From JAVBKV01 sp031553885 (GTDB lineage: Bacteria; Bacteroidota; Bacteroidia; Bacteroidales; Azobacteroidaceae), in assembly GCA_031553885.1 (NCBI GenBank), contig JAVBKV010000018.1, forward strand, positions 39,656-103,655: DNA of 64,000 bases. Reading direction: 5' to 3'. The notes beneath the pieces were generated by a model. It was not told where the DNA came from. It ran no database searches and saw only the letters and a program-made list of their open reading frames with translations. Position 1 is the first letter of the stretch. Each line of letters opens with the position of its first letter. The position numbers and the translations under genes were made by a program. Positions 1-8,890 of the stretch are shown piece after piece.

Positions 1-1
1 G

Positions 2-1627
2 AAAATGATGGTGATGCTGCAGGATTCAATTTACCAACAGACCTATCATTCGTACCTGGAAGGAGACGTTCCTGCCGTCCGGAAGAATTACGACCTGGCG
101 GTAAAAAAATACACTCAATCGAAACTGATGCCGAAGTTCATGTTCCTCAATGCATTGAGTTACGTACAAACCAGTCAGGCCGATTCGTTCAAGGTACGCC
201 TCAAGGAACTGATCGAAAAATATCCGGATGCCGATGTATCCGTCCTGGCCGGAGAAATGATGAAAGGGTTCCAGCGGGGACTTCTTTTGTCTGCCTCGGG
301 AGATAATATGCTTGCACGCGGAAGCCTGTTCAACATCCGCTTCGGAGGAAGCGAAACCGATTCACTCTCCGTCGATTCGATCGGATTCTCTACCGAAAAA
401 AATACGGCACATGAATTATTGCTGGTTTATCCGCAGGGAACGATCAATGACAATATGCTCCTGTATACTGTAGCATCCTTCAATTTCAGTAATTTCCTGG
501 TCAACGATTTCGATCTGGAAAAAACAACTGCAGGCTCGGTAGGTATCCTGCAGATCAAAGGATTCAACAACTACGACGAAATCATTCAGTACGTCAGGAT
601 GATCAATCAACCGGAAGGATATGCCCGGGGATTAGGGCAAAACGTCGTTGTCGTACCCATTTCCGTAGACAATTTCAACATCCTGATGAAAGGCAAAAGC
701 CTGGATGAATACTTATCTTTCTTCGAAGAACATTTCGGTGCGGAAAACCGTTCTATGATTGAGAAGTGGAAGCTCAAACAAGCCGAAGAACTGGAAACTC
801 TCCCGGAAGATTCCCTACAAACGGATGACTTGCTCCCGGAAGTAACAAAAGAAGTGGAAGAGGAAATGCAGGAAGAAGAAAAAACAGAACCGCTCGTTCC
901 TGTAACCATCGATAAAGATACGATCAATGTTTCGGTTCCTGAAGTACTGAAAACCGACAGCATCCGACCGGTCCGGACCGATTCGGAAATTAACATCAAC
1001 CAGAATGATATCCTGCCCGATAAAGTTCTTGAAAAAACGGAAGAAACAATCGATAAGGCTTCTGATGCATTGGATAATGTAAACAAAACCATCGACGAAA
1101 TTAACGCCGATCCAATCCGCGGTATTAAGGGCTTATTCAAAAAGAAATCATCCAATCCGATCGATGAATATGCCAAGGAACAAGAAAAAGCAGAAAAGGA
1201 ACGGCAAAAACAATTGAAAAAAGAGCAGGAAGAACAAGAAAAAGCGGAGAAGGAACTGGAGAAACAGAAAGAAAAAGAAAAACAGGCCCTTCTTAAAAAA
1301 CAGGAGGAAGAAGAAAAACAACTGCTGAAAGAAAAGAAACAGCGGGAAGAAGAACTGGAGAAACTGAAAAAAGCCGAACTGAGACAAAAAGAAGAGGAAA
1401 AAGAACGGCTCAGGAAAGAGAAGGAAGACGCCCGTAAGGCCAAACAAAAAGCATACGAAGCGGAACAGAAAAAGAAAGCCGAAGAACGCAAAGAAAAAGA
1501 AAAAGCGTACAAGGAAGAGCAGAAGTTGAAAGAAAAAGCCCGGGAAGAAGCCCGGAAACAGAAAGAAGCCGAGCGCAAGGCAAAAGAAAAACAACGGGAA
1601 GAAGAACGCAAAGCAAAGAAAAAATAA
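2..1627 (+). CDS. C-terminal part of a PorW/SprE-like protein with a Lys/Glu-rich coiled-coil tail
   Basis: The frame is open to the left edge, so the true start lies outside the window and only the C-terminal 540 or so residues are visible. The first part is a soluble mixed alpha/beta region with many aromatic and Asn residues and looks like the C-terminal half of the TPR lipoproteins SprE/PorW. After a short acidic linker, roughly residues 385-540 are almost pure Lys/Glu/Gln/Ala/Arg and must form a long charged coiled coil. The next gene, 8 bp downstream, is porX, a regulator of type IX secretion, which supports a link with that machinery; SprE/PorW proteins are accessory to type IX secretion. 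The assignment is by resemblance and context and the TPR part is not visible. The long reading frames opposite the coiled coil are composition artefacts. Confidence 0.6.
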   Translation, partial: KMMVMLQDSIYQQTYHSYLEGDVPAVRKNYDLAVKKYTQSKLMPKFMFLNALSYVQTSQADSFKVRLKELIEKYPDADVSVLAGEMMKGFQRGLLLSASGDNMLARGSLFNIRFGGSETDSLSVDSIGFSTEKNTAHELLLVYPQGTINDNMLLYTVASFNFSNFLVNDFDLEKTTAGSVGILQIKGFNNYDEIIQYVRMINQPEGYARGLGQNVVVVPISVDNFNILMKGKSLDEYLSFFEEHFGAENRSMIEKWKLKQAEELETLPEDSLQTDDLLPEVTKEVEEEMQEEEKTEPLVPVTIDKDTINVSVPEVLKTDSIRPVRTDSEININQNDILPDKVLEKTEETIDKASDALDNVNKTIDEINADPIRGIKGLFKKKSSNPIDEYAKEQEKAEKERQKQLKKEQEEQEKAEKELEKQKEKEKQALLKKQEEEEKQLLKEKKQREEELEKLKKAELRQKEEEKERLRKEKEDARKAKQKAYEAEQKKKAEERKEKEKAYKEEQKLKEKAREEARKQKEAERKAKEKQREEERKAKKK

Positions 1628-1635
1628 TTCATTAT

Positions 1636-3183
1636 ATGAAGAAAGACAGGCTTTTATGGGCAGATGACGAAATCGATCTCCTCAAACCTCACATTCTTTT
1701 TCTGGAAGACAAAGGGTTTGAAGTGGTTACCGTATGCAGTGGGCAGGATGCAATCGATTATTGCAGCGAACAGTATTTCGATATTATTTTCCTGGATGAA
1801 AATATGCCGGGACTCAGCGGCCTGGAAACCCTGGCTGTCATTAAGGAGATTAACCCGGATGTGCCTGTCGTCATGATTACCAAAAGTGAAGAAGAGAGCA
1901 TCATGAACCAGGCTATCGGAAGCAAAATTTCCGATTACCTGATCAAGCCGGTCAACCCGAACCAGATCCTGCTTTCCATCAAAAAGAACCTGCATAAAAA
2001 CGAGATCATCACCCAGACTACGACCAGTGGTTACCAACAGGATTTCATGAAAATCGGAACACAGATCAGCGATTCCCTGACAACAGAAGACTGGAAGGAA
2101 ATTTATAAGAAACTGGTATATTGGGAACTGGAACTGGAAGATTCCCAAACCGGCATGGTCGATTTATTACGCACCCAAAAACTGGAGGCCAACCACATGT
2201 TCGCCAAATTCCTCAAAAAGAATTACCAGAACTGGCTGGACGATCCGGAAAAACGACCGTTGCTCAGTCCGGATATTTTTAAAAAGAAACTTTTTCCCCT
2301 ATTAGACGAAGGAGAAAAGGTTTTCTTTATCCTGATCGATAATTTCCGGCTCGACCAGTGGAGAGTAGTCAAAGACCTGTTGTCGGAGTTCTTTACGTTC
2401 AATGAAGACCTTTATTATTCCATCCTGCCTACAGCGACCCAATACGCCCGGAATTCCATTTTTTCGGGTTTAATGCCGGCTCAGATCGAAAAAATGTTTC
2501 CCGATCTCTGGGTGGACGAAGAAGCGGAAGAAGGAAAAAACCTGAATGAAGAACCGCTTGTTCAAACGCAAATCGAACGATTCCGTAAGAAATATTCCTT
2601 TTCTTACCACAAAGTGAACGAGTCTGCCTACGGGGAAAAATTACTCAATAATTTCAACCAGTTGGATAATTACCAGTTGAGCATCATTGTCCTGAATTTT
2701 GTGGATATGCTTTCTCATGCCCGTACCGAATCAAAAATGGTTCGGGAACTAGCCTCTTCCGAAGCAGCATACCGTTCGCTGACCCGGTCGTGGTTCCGCC
2801 ACTCCACCACCCTGGAGTTGTTCCGGAAAATCGCAGGAAAAAAGTGTAAAGTTATTCTGACAACCGACCATGGTACCATACGGGTAACCCAAGCCGTGAA
2901 GGTAGTCGGGGATAAAAATACAAATACCAACCTGCGTTACAAGGTGGGTAAAAACCTGGCTTATAATCCGAAAGACGTTTTTGAGATTAAAGATCCCGAA
3001 AAAGCCGGATTACCCTCTCCCAACATCAGTTCGAAATATATTTTTGCGATGAATGAAGATTTCTTCGCTTATCCTAATAATTACAACTACTACGTTTCCT
3101 ATTACATGAATACGTTTCAGCATGGAGGCATTTCCATGGAAGAAATGCTGATTCCCCTCATTCAGTTGGAACCGAAAGCATGA
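1636..3183 (+). CDS. porX: PorX-type response regulator with PglZ domain
   Basis: 515 aa, the size of PorX. The receiver domain (residues 1-120) has the acidic pair D10-D11, phospho-acceptor D54 in FLDENMPG, T82 and K104. A helical linker leads to a PglZ/alkaline-phosphatase-like domain from about residue 225: D235 in the ILIDNF motif, T268 in PTATQYARN, a later TTDHGT motif and a C-terminal QHGG are the expected zinc and catalytic residues. In Porphyromonas, PorX works with the histidine kinase PorY and the sigma factor SigP to control type IX secretion genes; its PglZ domain is reported as a zinc phosphodiesterase. All key residues are present, so the protein should be active. PorY and SigP are not in the window. 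It follows the PorW/SprE-like gene closely, suggesting co-transcription. Confidence 0.9.
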   Translation: MKKDRLLWADDEIDLLKPHILFLEDKGFEVVTVCSGQDAIDYCSEQYFDIIFLDENMPGLSGLETLAVIKEINPDVPVVMITKSEEESIMNQAIGSKISDYLIKPVNPNQILLSIKKNLHKNEIITQTTTSGYQQDFMKIGTQISDSLTTEDWKEIYKKLVYWELELEDSQTGMVDLLRTQKLEANHMFAKFLKKNYQNWLDDPEKRPLLSPDIFKKKLFPLLDEGEKVFFILIDNFRLDQWRVVKDLLSEFFTFNEDLYYSILPTATQYARNSIFSGLMPAQIEKMFPDLWVDEEAEEGKNLNEEPLVQTQIERFRKKYSFSYHKVNESAYGEKLLNNFNQLDNYQLSIIVLNFVDMLSHARTESKMVRELASSEAAYRSLTRSWFRHSTTLELFRKIAGKKCKVILTTDHGTIRVTQAVKVVGDKNTNTNLRYKVGKNLAYNPKDVFEIKDPEKAGLPSPNISSKYIFAMNEDFFAYPNNYNYYVSYYMNTFQHGGISMEEMLIPLIQLEPKA

Positions 3184-4388
3184 ATCGCTGGGGAAAAATA
3201 CGATCCGTAATCATTGGCTTAACACTGGTGCACAGCGCATTGGCAACAACATTGCATGTAAATAAGCAATCTTCGTTGCAACAAGCAGCGGCAAAAGCGC
3301 TCGCAGGCGATACCCTATTAATCAACAATGGAATATACCTAGGAAATATTCAACTTATTAACCTGCAAGGATCTGCCGACAAACCGATTACCATCATGGC
3401 AGCAACGGGAGATACGGTTATTTTTAGTGGAGGTAATGAGAGCTGGCACCTTACCGATGCTGCTTATCTCATCATTCAAAACATCATCTTCGAACAACAA
3501 ACCGTTAATGGCTTTAATATCGACGACGGAGCTACATACAACACTCCATCGCATCACATTCTATTCGACAATTGTACATTTCGAAACATCAATGCTTCCG
3601 GTAACAACGATTTACTGAAGATGTCTGGCGTCGATTATTTTGAAATTCGCCAATGTACTTTTCTCAACGGTGCAACAGGTGGTAGCGGCATCGATATGGT
3701 AGGTTGTCATCATGGGACAATTATCAACTGCCGTTTCGAGAACATGGGCAGCAATGCCGTGCAAGCAAAAGGAGGTTCGCAGTATATTTGCATCGAACGC
3801 AATTTTTTTAAGCATTGCGGACAACGCAGCATTAATTTAGGAGGATCGACAGGATTGCCCTTCTTTCGCCCTTCCGACGCCACATTTGAAGCAGCCGATT
3901 TACAAGTGTATGCCAACATTATTATTGGCTCAGATGCTCCGGTGGCATTTGTAGGTTGCATCCGTACAGATGTTGTGAATAATACCCTGTATATGCCCCG
4001 TCGCTGGGCACTGCGGATATTGCAGGAAAATACCGACACCGTACGATTTGCCCGTTGCGGAGACAATGCATTTGTCAACAACATTGTGTATCGTGGCAAC
4101 AACGTTTCGGTCGATTGCAATATAGGGGGAAAAACCCGTTCACAGAGCTTTACTTTTGCAGGTAATTTATGGTACGATTTCAAGCCTGTAGGACTACCCG
4201 TTGAGGATAACGGGAATATTGTCGGTATCGATCCGATGTTTCGTAACGGGCAGACTGAGGATTTTTCCATATCAACCCATAGCCCCGCTGCACACAAAGG
4301 GAGTGCAACAGCATTGCCACGATACGATTACGCAGGCAGGCCATTTGCCAACTTACGATCAATTGGTGCGTACGAGGTTAATAATTAG
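3180..4388 (+). CDS. secreted right-handed parallel beta-helix protein
   Basis: 402 aa. The first 22 residues form a signal peptide with likely cleavage after Ala-Leu-Ala. The rest carries rungs typical of PbH1 beta-helices (NCTFRNI, QCTFLNG, NCRFENM, RNFFKH) and ends in the D-x-x-GRP...SIGAYE motif often found at the end of secreted Bacteroidota beta-helix proteins. Such folds occur in polysaccharide lyases (for example the PL6/chondroitinase B type) and adhesins; no catalytic set could be identified, so a substrate is not claimed. Its ATG overlaps the porX stop as ATGA, which implies translational coupling, and its stop overlaps that of the convergent ATPase gene. Base usage looks different from porX (by eye, more GCA and CGC codons), which may mean recent arrival. 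Confidence 0.75.
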   Translation: MNRWGKIRSVIIGLTLVHSALATTLHVNKQSSLQQAAAKALAGDTLLINNGIYLGNIQLINLQGSADKPITIMAATGDTVIFSGGNESWHLTDAAYLIIQNIIFEQQTVNGFNIDDGATYNTPSHHILFDNCTFRNINASGNNDLLKMSGVDYFEIRQCTFLNGATGGSGIDMVGCHHGTIINCRFENMGSNAVQAKGGSQYICIERNFFKHCGQRSINLGGSTGLPFFRPSDATFEAADLQVYANIIIGSDAPVAFVGCIRTDVVNNTLYMPRRWALRILQENTDTVRFARCGDNAFVNNIVYRGNNVSVDCNIGGKTRSQSFTFAGNLWYDFKPVGLPVEDNGNIVGIDPMFRNGQTEDFSISTHSPAAHKGSATALPRYDYAGRPFANLRSIGAYEVNN

Positions 4389-5077
4389 GAGGAGGTTAAT
4401 TCCCTAAACAATTTTCCTAAGTCTTCAATCTCCCCGGCAGGTCGATCCGCCACAATTTTACCCCGGTGAATAATCAGAATGCGGGTACAGATAGCCGATA
4501 CTTCCGAAAGGGTGTGAGAAGAAAATAAGATCGCTCTGTCCGGGCTGAGGGACAAAAGCAAGCGGTTGATTTCATCGATCTGTAGCGGGTCCAAACCGGA
4601 AGAAGGTTCGTCCAGTATCAGCAATTCCGGCCGGTGGATCATCGCCTGGGCCAATCCCACCCGTTGCCTGTACCCTTTTGATAACTGTCCGATTTTTTTG
4701 TGAACCTCAGGCAGTAAACCGGTTTGAGCAATCGTCTCTCTGACCCGTTCCCTGACCTCGCCTTTCAAATAAATACCGGCTACATATTCCAGGTATTCGG
4801 CCACATACATATCTTCGTACAACGGATTATTCTCGGGCAGATATCCGATCAGGGACTTAACTTTCAACGGTTCCCGGCTCATTTCGTAATTTCCGACGAT
4901 TACCTCTCCTTCATCAGCCGGAATACTGCCGGTAATGATTTTCATCGTCGTGGTTTTTCCCGCTCCGTTAGGTCCTAAAAAACCGACAATTTCCCCTTTT
5001 TCAATAGAGAAATTGACAGAATCCACAGCTTGCTGTGTTCCGTATTTTTTTGAAAGTTGCCGGAGTTGTAAAATCAT
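4385..5077 (-). CDS. ABC transporter ATP-binding protein, short GldA-like
   Basis: 230 aa with a complete nucleotide-binding domain: Walker A GPNGAGKTT (35-43), signature LSKGYRQRVG (near 133), Walker B LLILDEPSSGLD and the switch His in FSSHTLSEV. The closest family by motif is GldA, the ATPase of the GldA-GldF-GldG exporter linked to gliding and type IX secretion. GldA is usually about 300 aa; here the region after the ATPase core is missing but the family's terminal FRELT motif remains at the very end. No permease gene is adjacent, so the partner must be encoded elsewhere. A TAnnTTTG-type box (minus strand, 5107-5114) lies 30 bp upstream of the ATG. The stop overlaps the stop of the convergent beta-helix gene by 4 bp. 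Confidence 0.8.
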   Translation of the reverse strand: MILQLRQLSKKYGTQQAVDSVNFSIEKGEIVGFLGPNGAGKTTTMKIITGSIPADEGEVIVGNYEMSREPLKVKSLIGYLPENNPLYEDMYVAEYLEYVAGIYLKGEVRERVRETIAQTGLLPEVHKKIGQLSKGYRQRVGLAQAMIHRPELLILDEPSSGLDPLQIDEINRLLLSLSPDRAILFSSHTLSEVSAICTRILIIHRGKIVADRPAGEIEDLGKLFRELTSS

Positions 5078-5937
5078 AAGAATAAAAAAATCAGCTTGTT
5101 TTCATGCAAATGTACTTAAAAAAGAAGAAACTAATTCTTTACGTTTGGATTATTATACCTGGATAGTTTATTTTTTAATAAATGATATGTTTTTGCGCCG
5201 TCGAGCGGTTTTCTGTCTTTATCGAAAGTTACAACTATATAAATCTGGTGTTGACCGGCACAGATTCGTTTCTGACAGCTGAATTCCAGTAAGTATGTGA
5301 AAATTTGTCACTATTATACTTGTTATTGTAAAAATATGACACATTTATGTTGTTAATTGTAAATTATTTGAGATATAACACATACATAATAAAAATAAGT
5401 CGTTAATAATCGTTTCTTTTCTCAATAAAACTAAAAACCAAATGTAAAAAACTGTGTTTTATCGTTACCAACACTTACAATATTGCGGTTTAAGAAAAAT
5501 TTACACTAAAATAAAGGTAATTATTTATGACTAAAACATTGATTTTAATAATTGTTTATTTTGGTCACCATTTCTAAAGTAGACAAATTTTCATTAATGA
5601 GCATGGAATAAAAAATCGATCTCCAGATTCCTGTTTTTGACAAGCTACAACAGTTCGGAAAATGATTTCTTGCATTTATCGCCAAGCATTTTACTGTTAA
5701 CACACTCTGTGAGTTCACAATTACATAATTATTATATCTGCAAATTGCATGATAATGTCGATAGTGACTCGTATCTGGTCAGAATGCAGTGAGAAACTGA
5801 CGGATTTCTCTTGTGTCGGAGATTTTGTTTGTCGGAGTACCATTGTTTATAGGTGAAACAAAAACTCTCTGAATTATCTGGTAAAAACATTGACAAAAAA
5901 TAAAAAGAATAAGTACAAATTTTAATTCTGGAATAAT
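5078..5937. other. 860-bp AT-rich intergenic region
   Basis: No gene is supported here; frames are short and lack family features. It separates divergent genes and must hold both promoters. A TACATTTG box for the ATPase gene is at 5107-5114 on the minus strand. Towards the exported-protein run I see a small dyad TGTGAGTTCACA (5708-5719) and a repeated GTCGGAG word near 5815-5840, but no clear TTTG/TAnnTTTG pair, so the rightward promoter may need an alternative sigma factor or an activator. No tRNA-like fold was recognised. Confidence 0.5.
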
Positions 5938-6420
5938 ATGAAGAAATTTATTTTTATCATTTTGGGGTTGGTTCTTTTATCAGGAGTAAAAGCCCAATCA
6001 AGGACGCCGGACGACCTGGATATTATCCAGTCTGTTTTCGGAAAAGACAAAAAAGAATTGGTCAAAATCTACATGGATCTACAAGGGAAAGCAGATACCG
6101 TATTCTGGCCAATTTATGCTGATTACGAAGCGGAACGCAGGGAACTTGTCCGGGAAAAACTGGTCATTCTGGCTCAATATGCTGATGATTATGATATTTT
6201 GAATGATGAGATGGTTGACAAGTTGAGTAAGGATGCATTCAACAACGTAAAAAAGACAGACAAGTTACATGAAAAGTACTATAATAAAATGAAGAAAGCT
6301 GTCGGCGCCCTCAATGCATCCAAATTCATGCAAATGGAAACCTACCTCCAACGGATGGTAGAAGCAACAATAATGGATGAAATCCCCTTCATTGGGGAAT
6401 TGGAAGGACTTAAACAATAG
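5938..6420 (+). CDS. exported helical protein of unknown function
   Basis: 160 aa with a clear signal peptide (about residues 1-20, ending in VKAQ). The mature part is highly charged and predicted almost entirely helical, with repeated Lys/Asp/Glu and Met-rich helices, somewhat like small periplasmic Spy/CpxP-type proteins, but I do not see the LTxxQ motif that would confirm this. First gene of a same-strand series of exported proteins ending at 13446; the next gene starts 38 bp later. The long AT-rich region upstream probably carries the promoter. Function unknown. Confidence 0.7.
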   Translation: MKKFIFIILGLVLLSGVKAQSRTPDDLDIIQSVFGKDKKELVKIYMDLQGKADTVFWPIYADYEAERRELVREKLVILAQYADDYDILNDEMVDKLSKDAFNNVKKTDKLHEKYYNKMKKAVGALNASKFMQMETYLQRMVEATIMDEIPFIGELEGLKQ

Positions 6421-6458
6421 AGAGATAATCGTTTAGTATTAATTTAAAAAGAAATTTT

Positions 6459-7091
6459 ATGAACATTAAAATCAGATTTGGGTTATACACCCTGTTTTTA
6501 GTTTTATTTTTCACTTCATGCGAAACTTATCCGGATTATGACGACTATGTAACAGAACAATTGGTTACCATAACCGGTTACGATGAATCCGCAAATTTTG
6601 AGGATTACAATACATTCAGCGTCTATGATTCCATTGTCATAATCAACGACAAGAGTGTTCTGAAAGTAAAAGTGTCTTCCCGGCCGGAGCTTCAAAAGTT
6701 ATTCAACGACGTTAAAAGTAATGTCGCTGACCTCGGTTATACTTATCAGGAAGGCAATAACGCTGATCTGGGTGTAATCATCACACTGATGGAAACCACG
6801 ACTGTAGTAGTTAGCAATCCCTGGTGGTGGTATGGCTACTGCTATTGGTATTTCTGGGATTGTGGTTATTATCCTTATTATCCCTATCCTTATCCTGTGG
6901 TGGTTGGAGAATATAGTACCGGAACGGTTACGATGGATATGTTTGATTTGAAGCGCCAATCAGGGACAATGCAGCCGGTAGTTTGGACAGGTGTTGTCAG
7001 AGGACTGGTCACAGGCGACCATACGGATACCGAGATAAGTTCCGCTATTTCGGAGTGCTTTTTACAAACAATTCCTTTCCAGAATAAATGA
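6459..7091 (+). CDS. DUF4136-like lipoprotein
   Basis: 210 aa. Lipobox FFTSC with acylated Cys21, so a lipoprotein. The middle (residues 45-115) has the DUF4136 pattern: a short strand-rich unit with NTFSVYDS, then a region ending in ADLGVIITLMET. Residues 121-146 are an extraordinary aromatic stretch of Trp, Tyr and Pro, as often seen in this family, followed by a final strand-rich segment and a conserved helix containing ISSAISECF. DUF4136 proteins are envelope lipoproteins of unknown biochemical role. Its place between an exported helical protein and an outer-membrane barrel fits an envelope role. Confidence 0.75.
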   Translation: MNIKIRFGLYTLFLVLFFTSCETYPDYDDYVTEQLVTITGYDESANFEDYNTFSVYDSIVIINDKSVLKVKVSSRPELQKLFNDVKSNVADLGYTYQEGNNADLGVIITLMETTTVVVSNPWWWYGYCYWYFWDCGYYPYYPYPYPVVVGEYSTGTVTMDMFDLKRQSGTMQPVVWTGVVRGLVTGDHTDTEISSAISECFLQTIPFQNK

Positions 7092-7119
7092 TGAGTATTA
7101 ACATAAAAAATAAAACCAG

Positions 7120-7740
7120 ATGAAAAAATATATAGTATGTCTGATTACATTAGTACTAAGCGTGTTAGCTGATTTACAGGCTCAAACCAAACAGTATTAT
7201 AACCTGGGATGGGAAATAGGAATTCCTGTCGGAAATTTTTCTGATTACATCTCCTCGGCAAGTTTACGGGGTGGGTATTTTTCCGGAAACGTCTTTGTGA
7301 CAGATGTGGTTTCCGTTGGTTTCAAATTCGGATATAACTCCTATCATGAAAATATGCCCCGGCAAACCTGGTACATGCCATATGGTACGGCAGTTACAGC
7401 GTCATCCTATAACTACAGTACACAGGCTCCCATACAAGTGGGAGGATACTACCATTTCAAAACGAACGGACAATTAGAACCGTATGCCGGTCTGGGCTTG
7501 GGTGTCAACTACATTACCGAAGAAACGTTGGTACAGGATCTGGAAACTTATAACGACCAGTGGGCATTCCTGATGACTCCCGAAATAGGATTGAGATACC
7601 AGCTCAAAAATGTGCCGATTGGAATCACCTTGAAAGCGGCTTACAACCTCAATTTTAATTCTTATGTTTTTTGGGGAACAGAGTATGATAACATACGGAC
7701 GTTTAACCTGGGGCTTTCTGTAGGATGGACTATCAGGTGA
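7120..7740 (+). CDS. outer-membrane beta-barrel protein (about 200 aa)
   Basis: 206 aa. Signal peptide ending at LQAQ (residue 22), then alternating hydrophobic/polar strands with Gly and aromatic residues at strand ends, and a final strand ending in LSVGWTIR. The pattern matches the eight-stranded 'outer membrane protein beta-barrel' group. EPYAGLGLGVNY in mid-protein is a typical motif of that group. Ligand unknown. It lies 28 bp after the DUF4136-like lipoprotein and 21 bp before another barrel gene, so these are probably transcribed together. Confidence 0.75.
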   Translation: MKKYIVCLITLVLSVLADLQAQTKQYYNLGWEIGIPVGNFSDYISSASLRGGYFSGNVFVTDVVSVGFKFGYNSYHENMPRQTWYMPYGTAVTASSYNYSTQAPIQVGGYYHFKTNGQLEPYAGLGLGVNYITEETLVQDLETYNDQWAFLMTPEIGLRYQLKNVPIGITLKAAYNLNFNSYVFWGTEYDNIRTFNLGLSVGWTIR

Positions 7741-7761
7741 TTTTATCTAAAAGATCGGGAC

Positions 7762-8826
7762 ATGAAACAATTACAAAACTGTTTTTTTCTATTATGCCTG
7801 TATATCTTCTCTGTTCCTATTATTTCAGCAAAAGATGCTGATAGCCTGAAGATGGATAGAAAACCAGGATTTGCCGCAGTTCCTGATTTATGTTTCGACC
7901 GTTCGAGGGGATTTGGAGGAGGGGGTAGTGTGATGCTGATGCTTTATCTGGATCAGAAAAACAGGCAAACCCCCGCTTCCGAATTTTCGATTACCGGAGA
8001 TTATACCAGTAAAAAAGATTGGATGGCATTCGCTAATGCCCGTATGTTTTTCAAAGACGACCGATTCCGGTTGACATTGGTTGGCGGTTACTTTAATTCG
8101 AACTTTCAAACATACAAAACAGTGGGTACCGATCAGATAGAAATTCCTTACAACACCCATGGGGGCATCTTTTTTATTGATCAGGCTGTGCGTGTCTACA
8201 ATCGGTTTTATGTAGGAGTCAGCGGACAATACTACAAGTCGCATTTGACTTTTGATGATCCTGATTTCAGTACGGAAAACACAGATAGTTATCAAAATGC
8301 AATCGGCGCCAGTATTATGTATGACTCGAAAGATGACCAGAATTTTCCAACGAAAGGGCTACTGGCTGCATTTCTTTACAAAAACTTTCCGACGTGGCTT
8401 TCCAATGATAGTGCATTCAATAAACTCGACTTGTTTGCCAATTATTATTATTCACTAAGATATGATATGGTGTTGGCTTCCCGGTTGGCATTGAATACCG
8501 CAGTTGGAAATAATGTGCCTTTTGTAGCGCAAAGTTATGTGGGAAACAAAGATATACGTGGCTACTCTAAAGGAGAGTATCGTGGAAACCAAACTTATGC
8601 TATACAATCGGAATTCCGCTGGAACTTTTATAAAAAATGGGGGGCTGTAGGTTTCTTCGGGCTGGCAATAGCTCATAGTCCCGGTTATACAAGTCCATTA
8701 TTGCCCGGTGGCGGTGTTGGTTTGAGATACAAGATTTTACCACGATATAAAATGAATATCGGAGTTGATGCGGCATTGGGTAAAAATGATTGGGGACTTT
8801 ATTTCAGGATTGGGGAAGCATTTTGA
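7762..8826 (+). CDS. BamA/TamA-type surface-antigen barrel without POTRA domains
   Basis: 354 aa. Signal peptide (about 24 residues, ending ISAKD), then directly a barrel with the look of the Omp85 C-terminal domain: GFGGGGSVM, IMYDSKDDQNFPTKG (the characteristic D-x-R/K-D...P-x-x-G element), a YVGNKDIRGYSKGEYRGN segment resembling the VRGY/F loop, and a Phe at the C-terminus. With about 330 mature residues there is no room for POTRA domains. Such short members are often paired with phospholipase or other domains, but here the neighbours are a small barrel and a repeat-rich exported protein. Function unknown. Confidence 0.7.
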   Translation: MKQLQNCFFLLCLYIFSVPIISAKDADSLKMDRKPGFAAVPDLCFDRSRGFGGGGSVMLMLYLDQKNRQTPASEFSITGDYTSKKDWMAFANARMFFKDDRFRLTLVGGYFNSNFQTYKTVGTDQIEIPYNTHGGIFFIDQAVRVYNRFYVGVSGQYYKSHLTFDDPDFSTENTDSYQNAIGASIMYDSKDDQNFPTKGLLAAFLYKNFPTWLSNDSAFNKLDLFANYYYSLRYDMVLASRLALNTAVGNNVPFVAQSYVGNKDIRGYSKGEYRGNQTYAIQSEFRWNFYKKWGAVGFFGLAIAHSPGYTSPLLPGGGVGLRYKILPRYKMNIGVDAALGKNDWGLYFRIGEAF

Positions 8827-8890
8827 GTTTTGTAATCAATAAATAAAATAATTCATTCTTTATGTATTCATAAATTTTAAATGATCGTAT

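Noticed and set aside
607..1632. Long minus-strand frames (341, 148 and 68 aa) opposite the coiled-coil tail
   Set aside because: Rich only in Ser/Phe/Cys or Phe/Leu because they are antisense to Lys/Glu codons; no family features.
3710..4297. 195-aa minus-strand frame inside the beta-helix gene
   Set aside because: No signal, domain or start context; the plus-strand gene explains the region.
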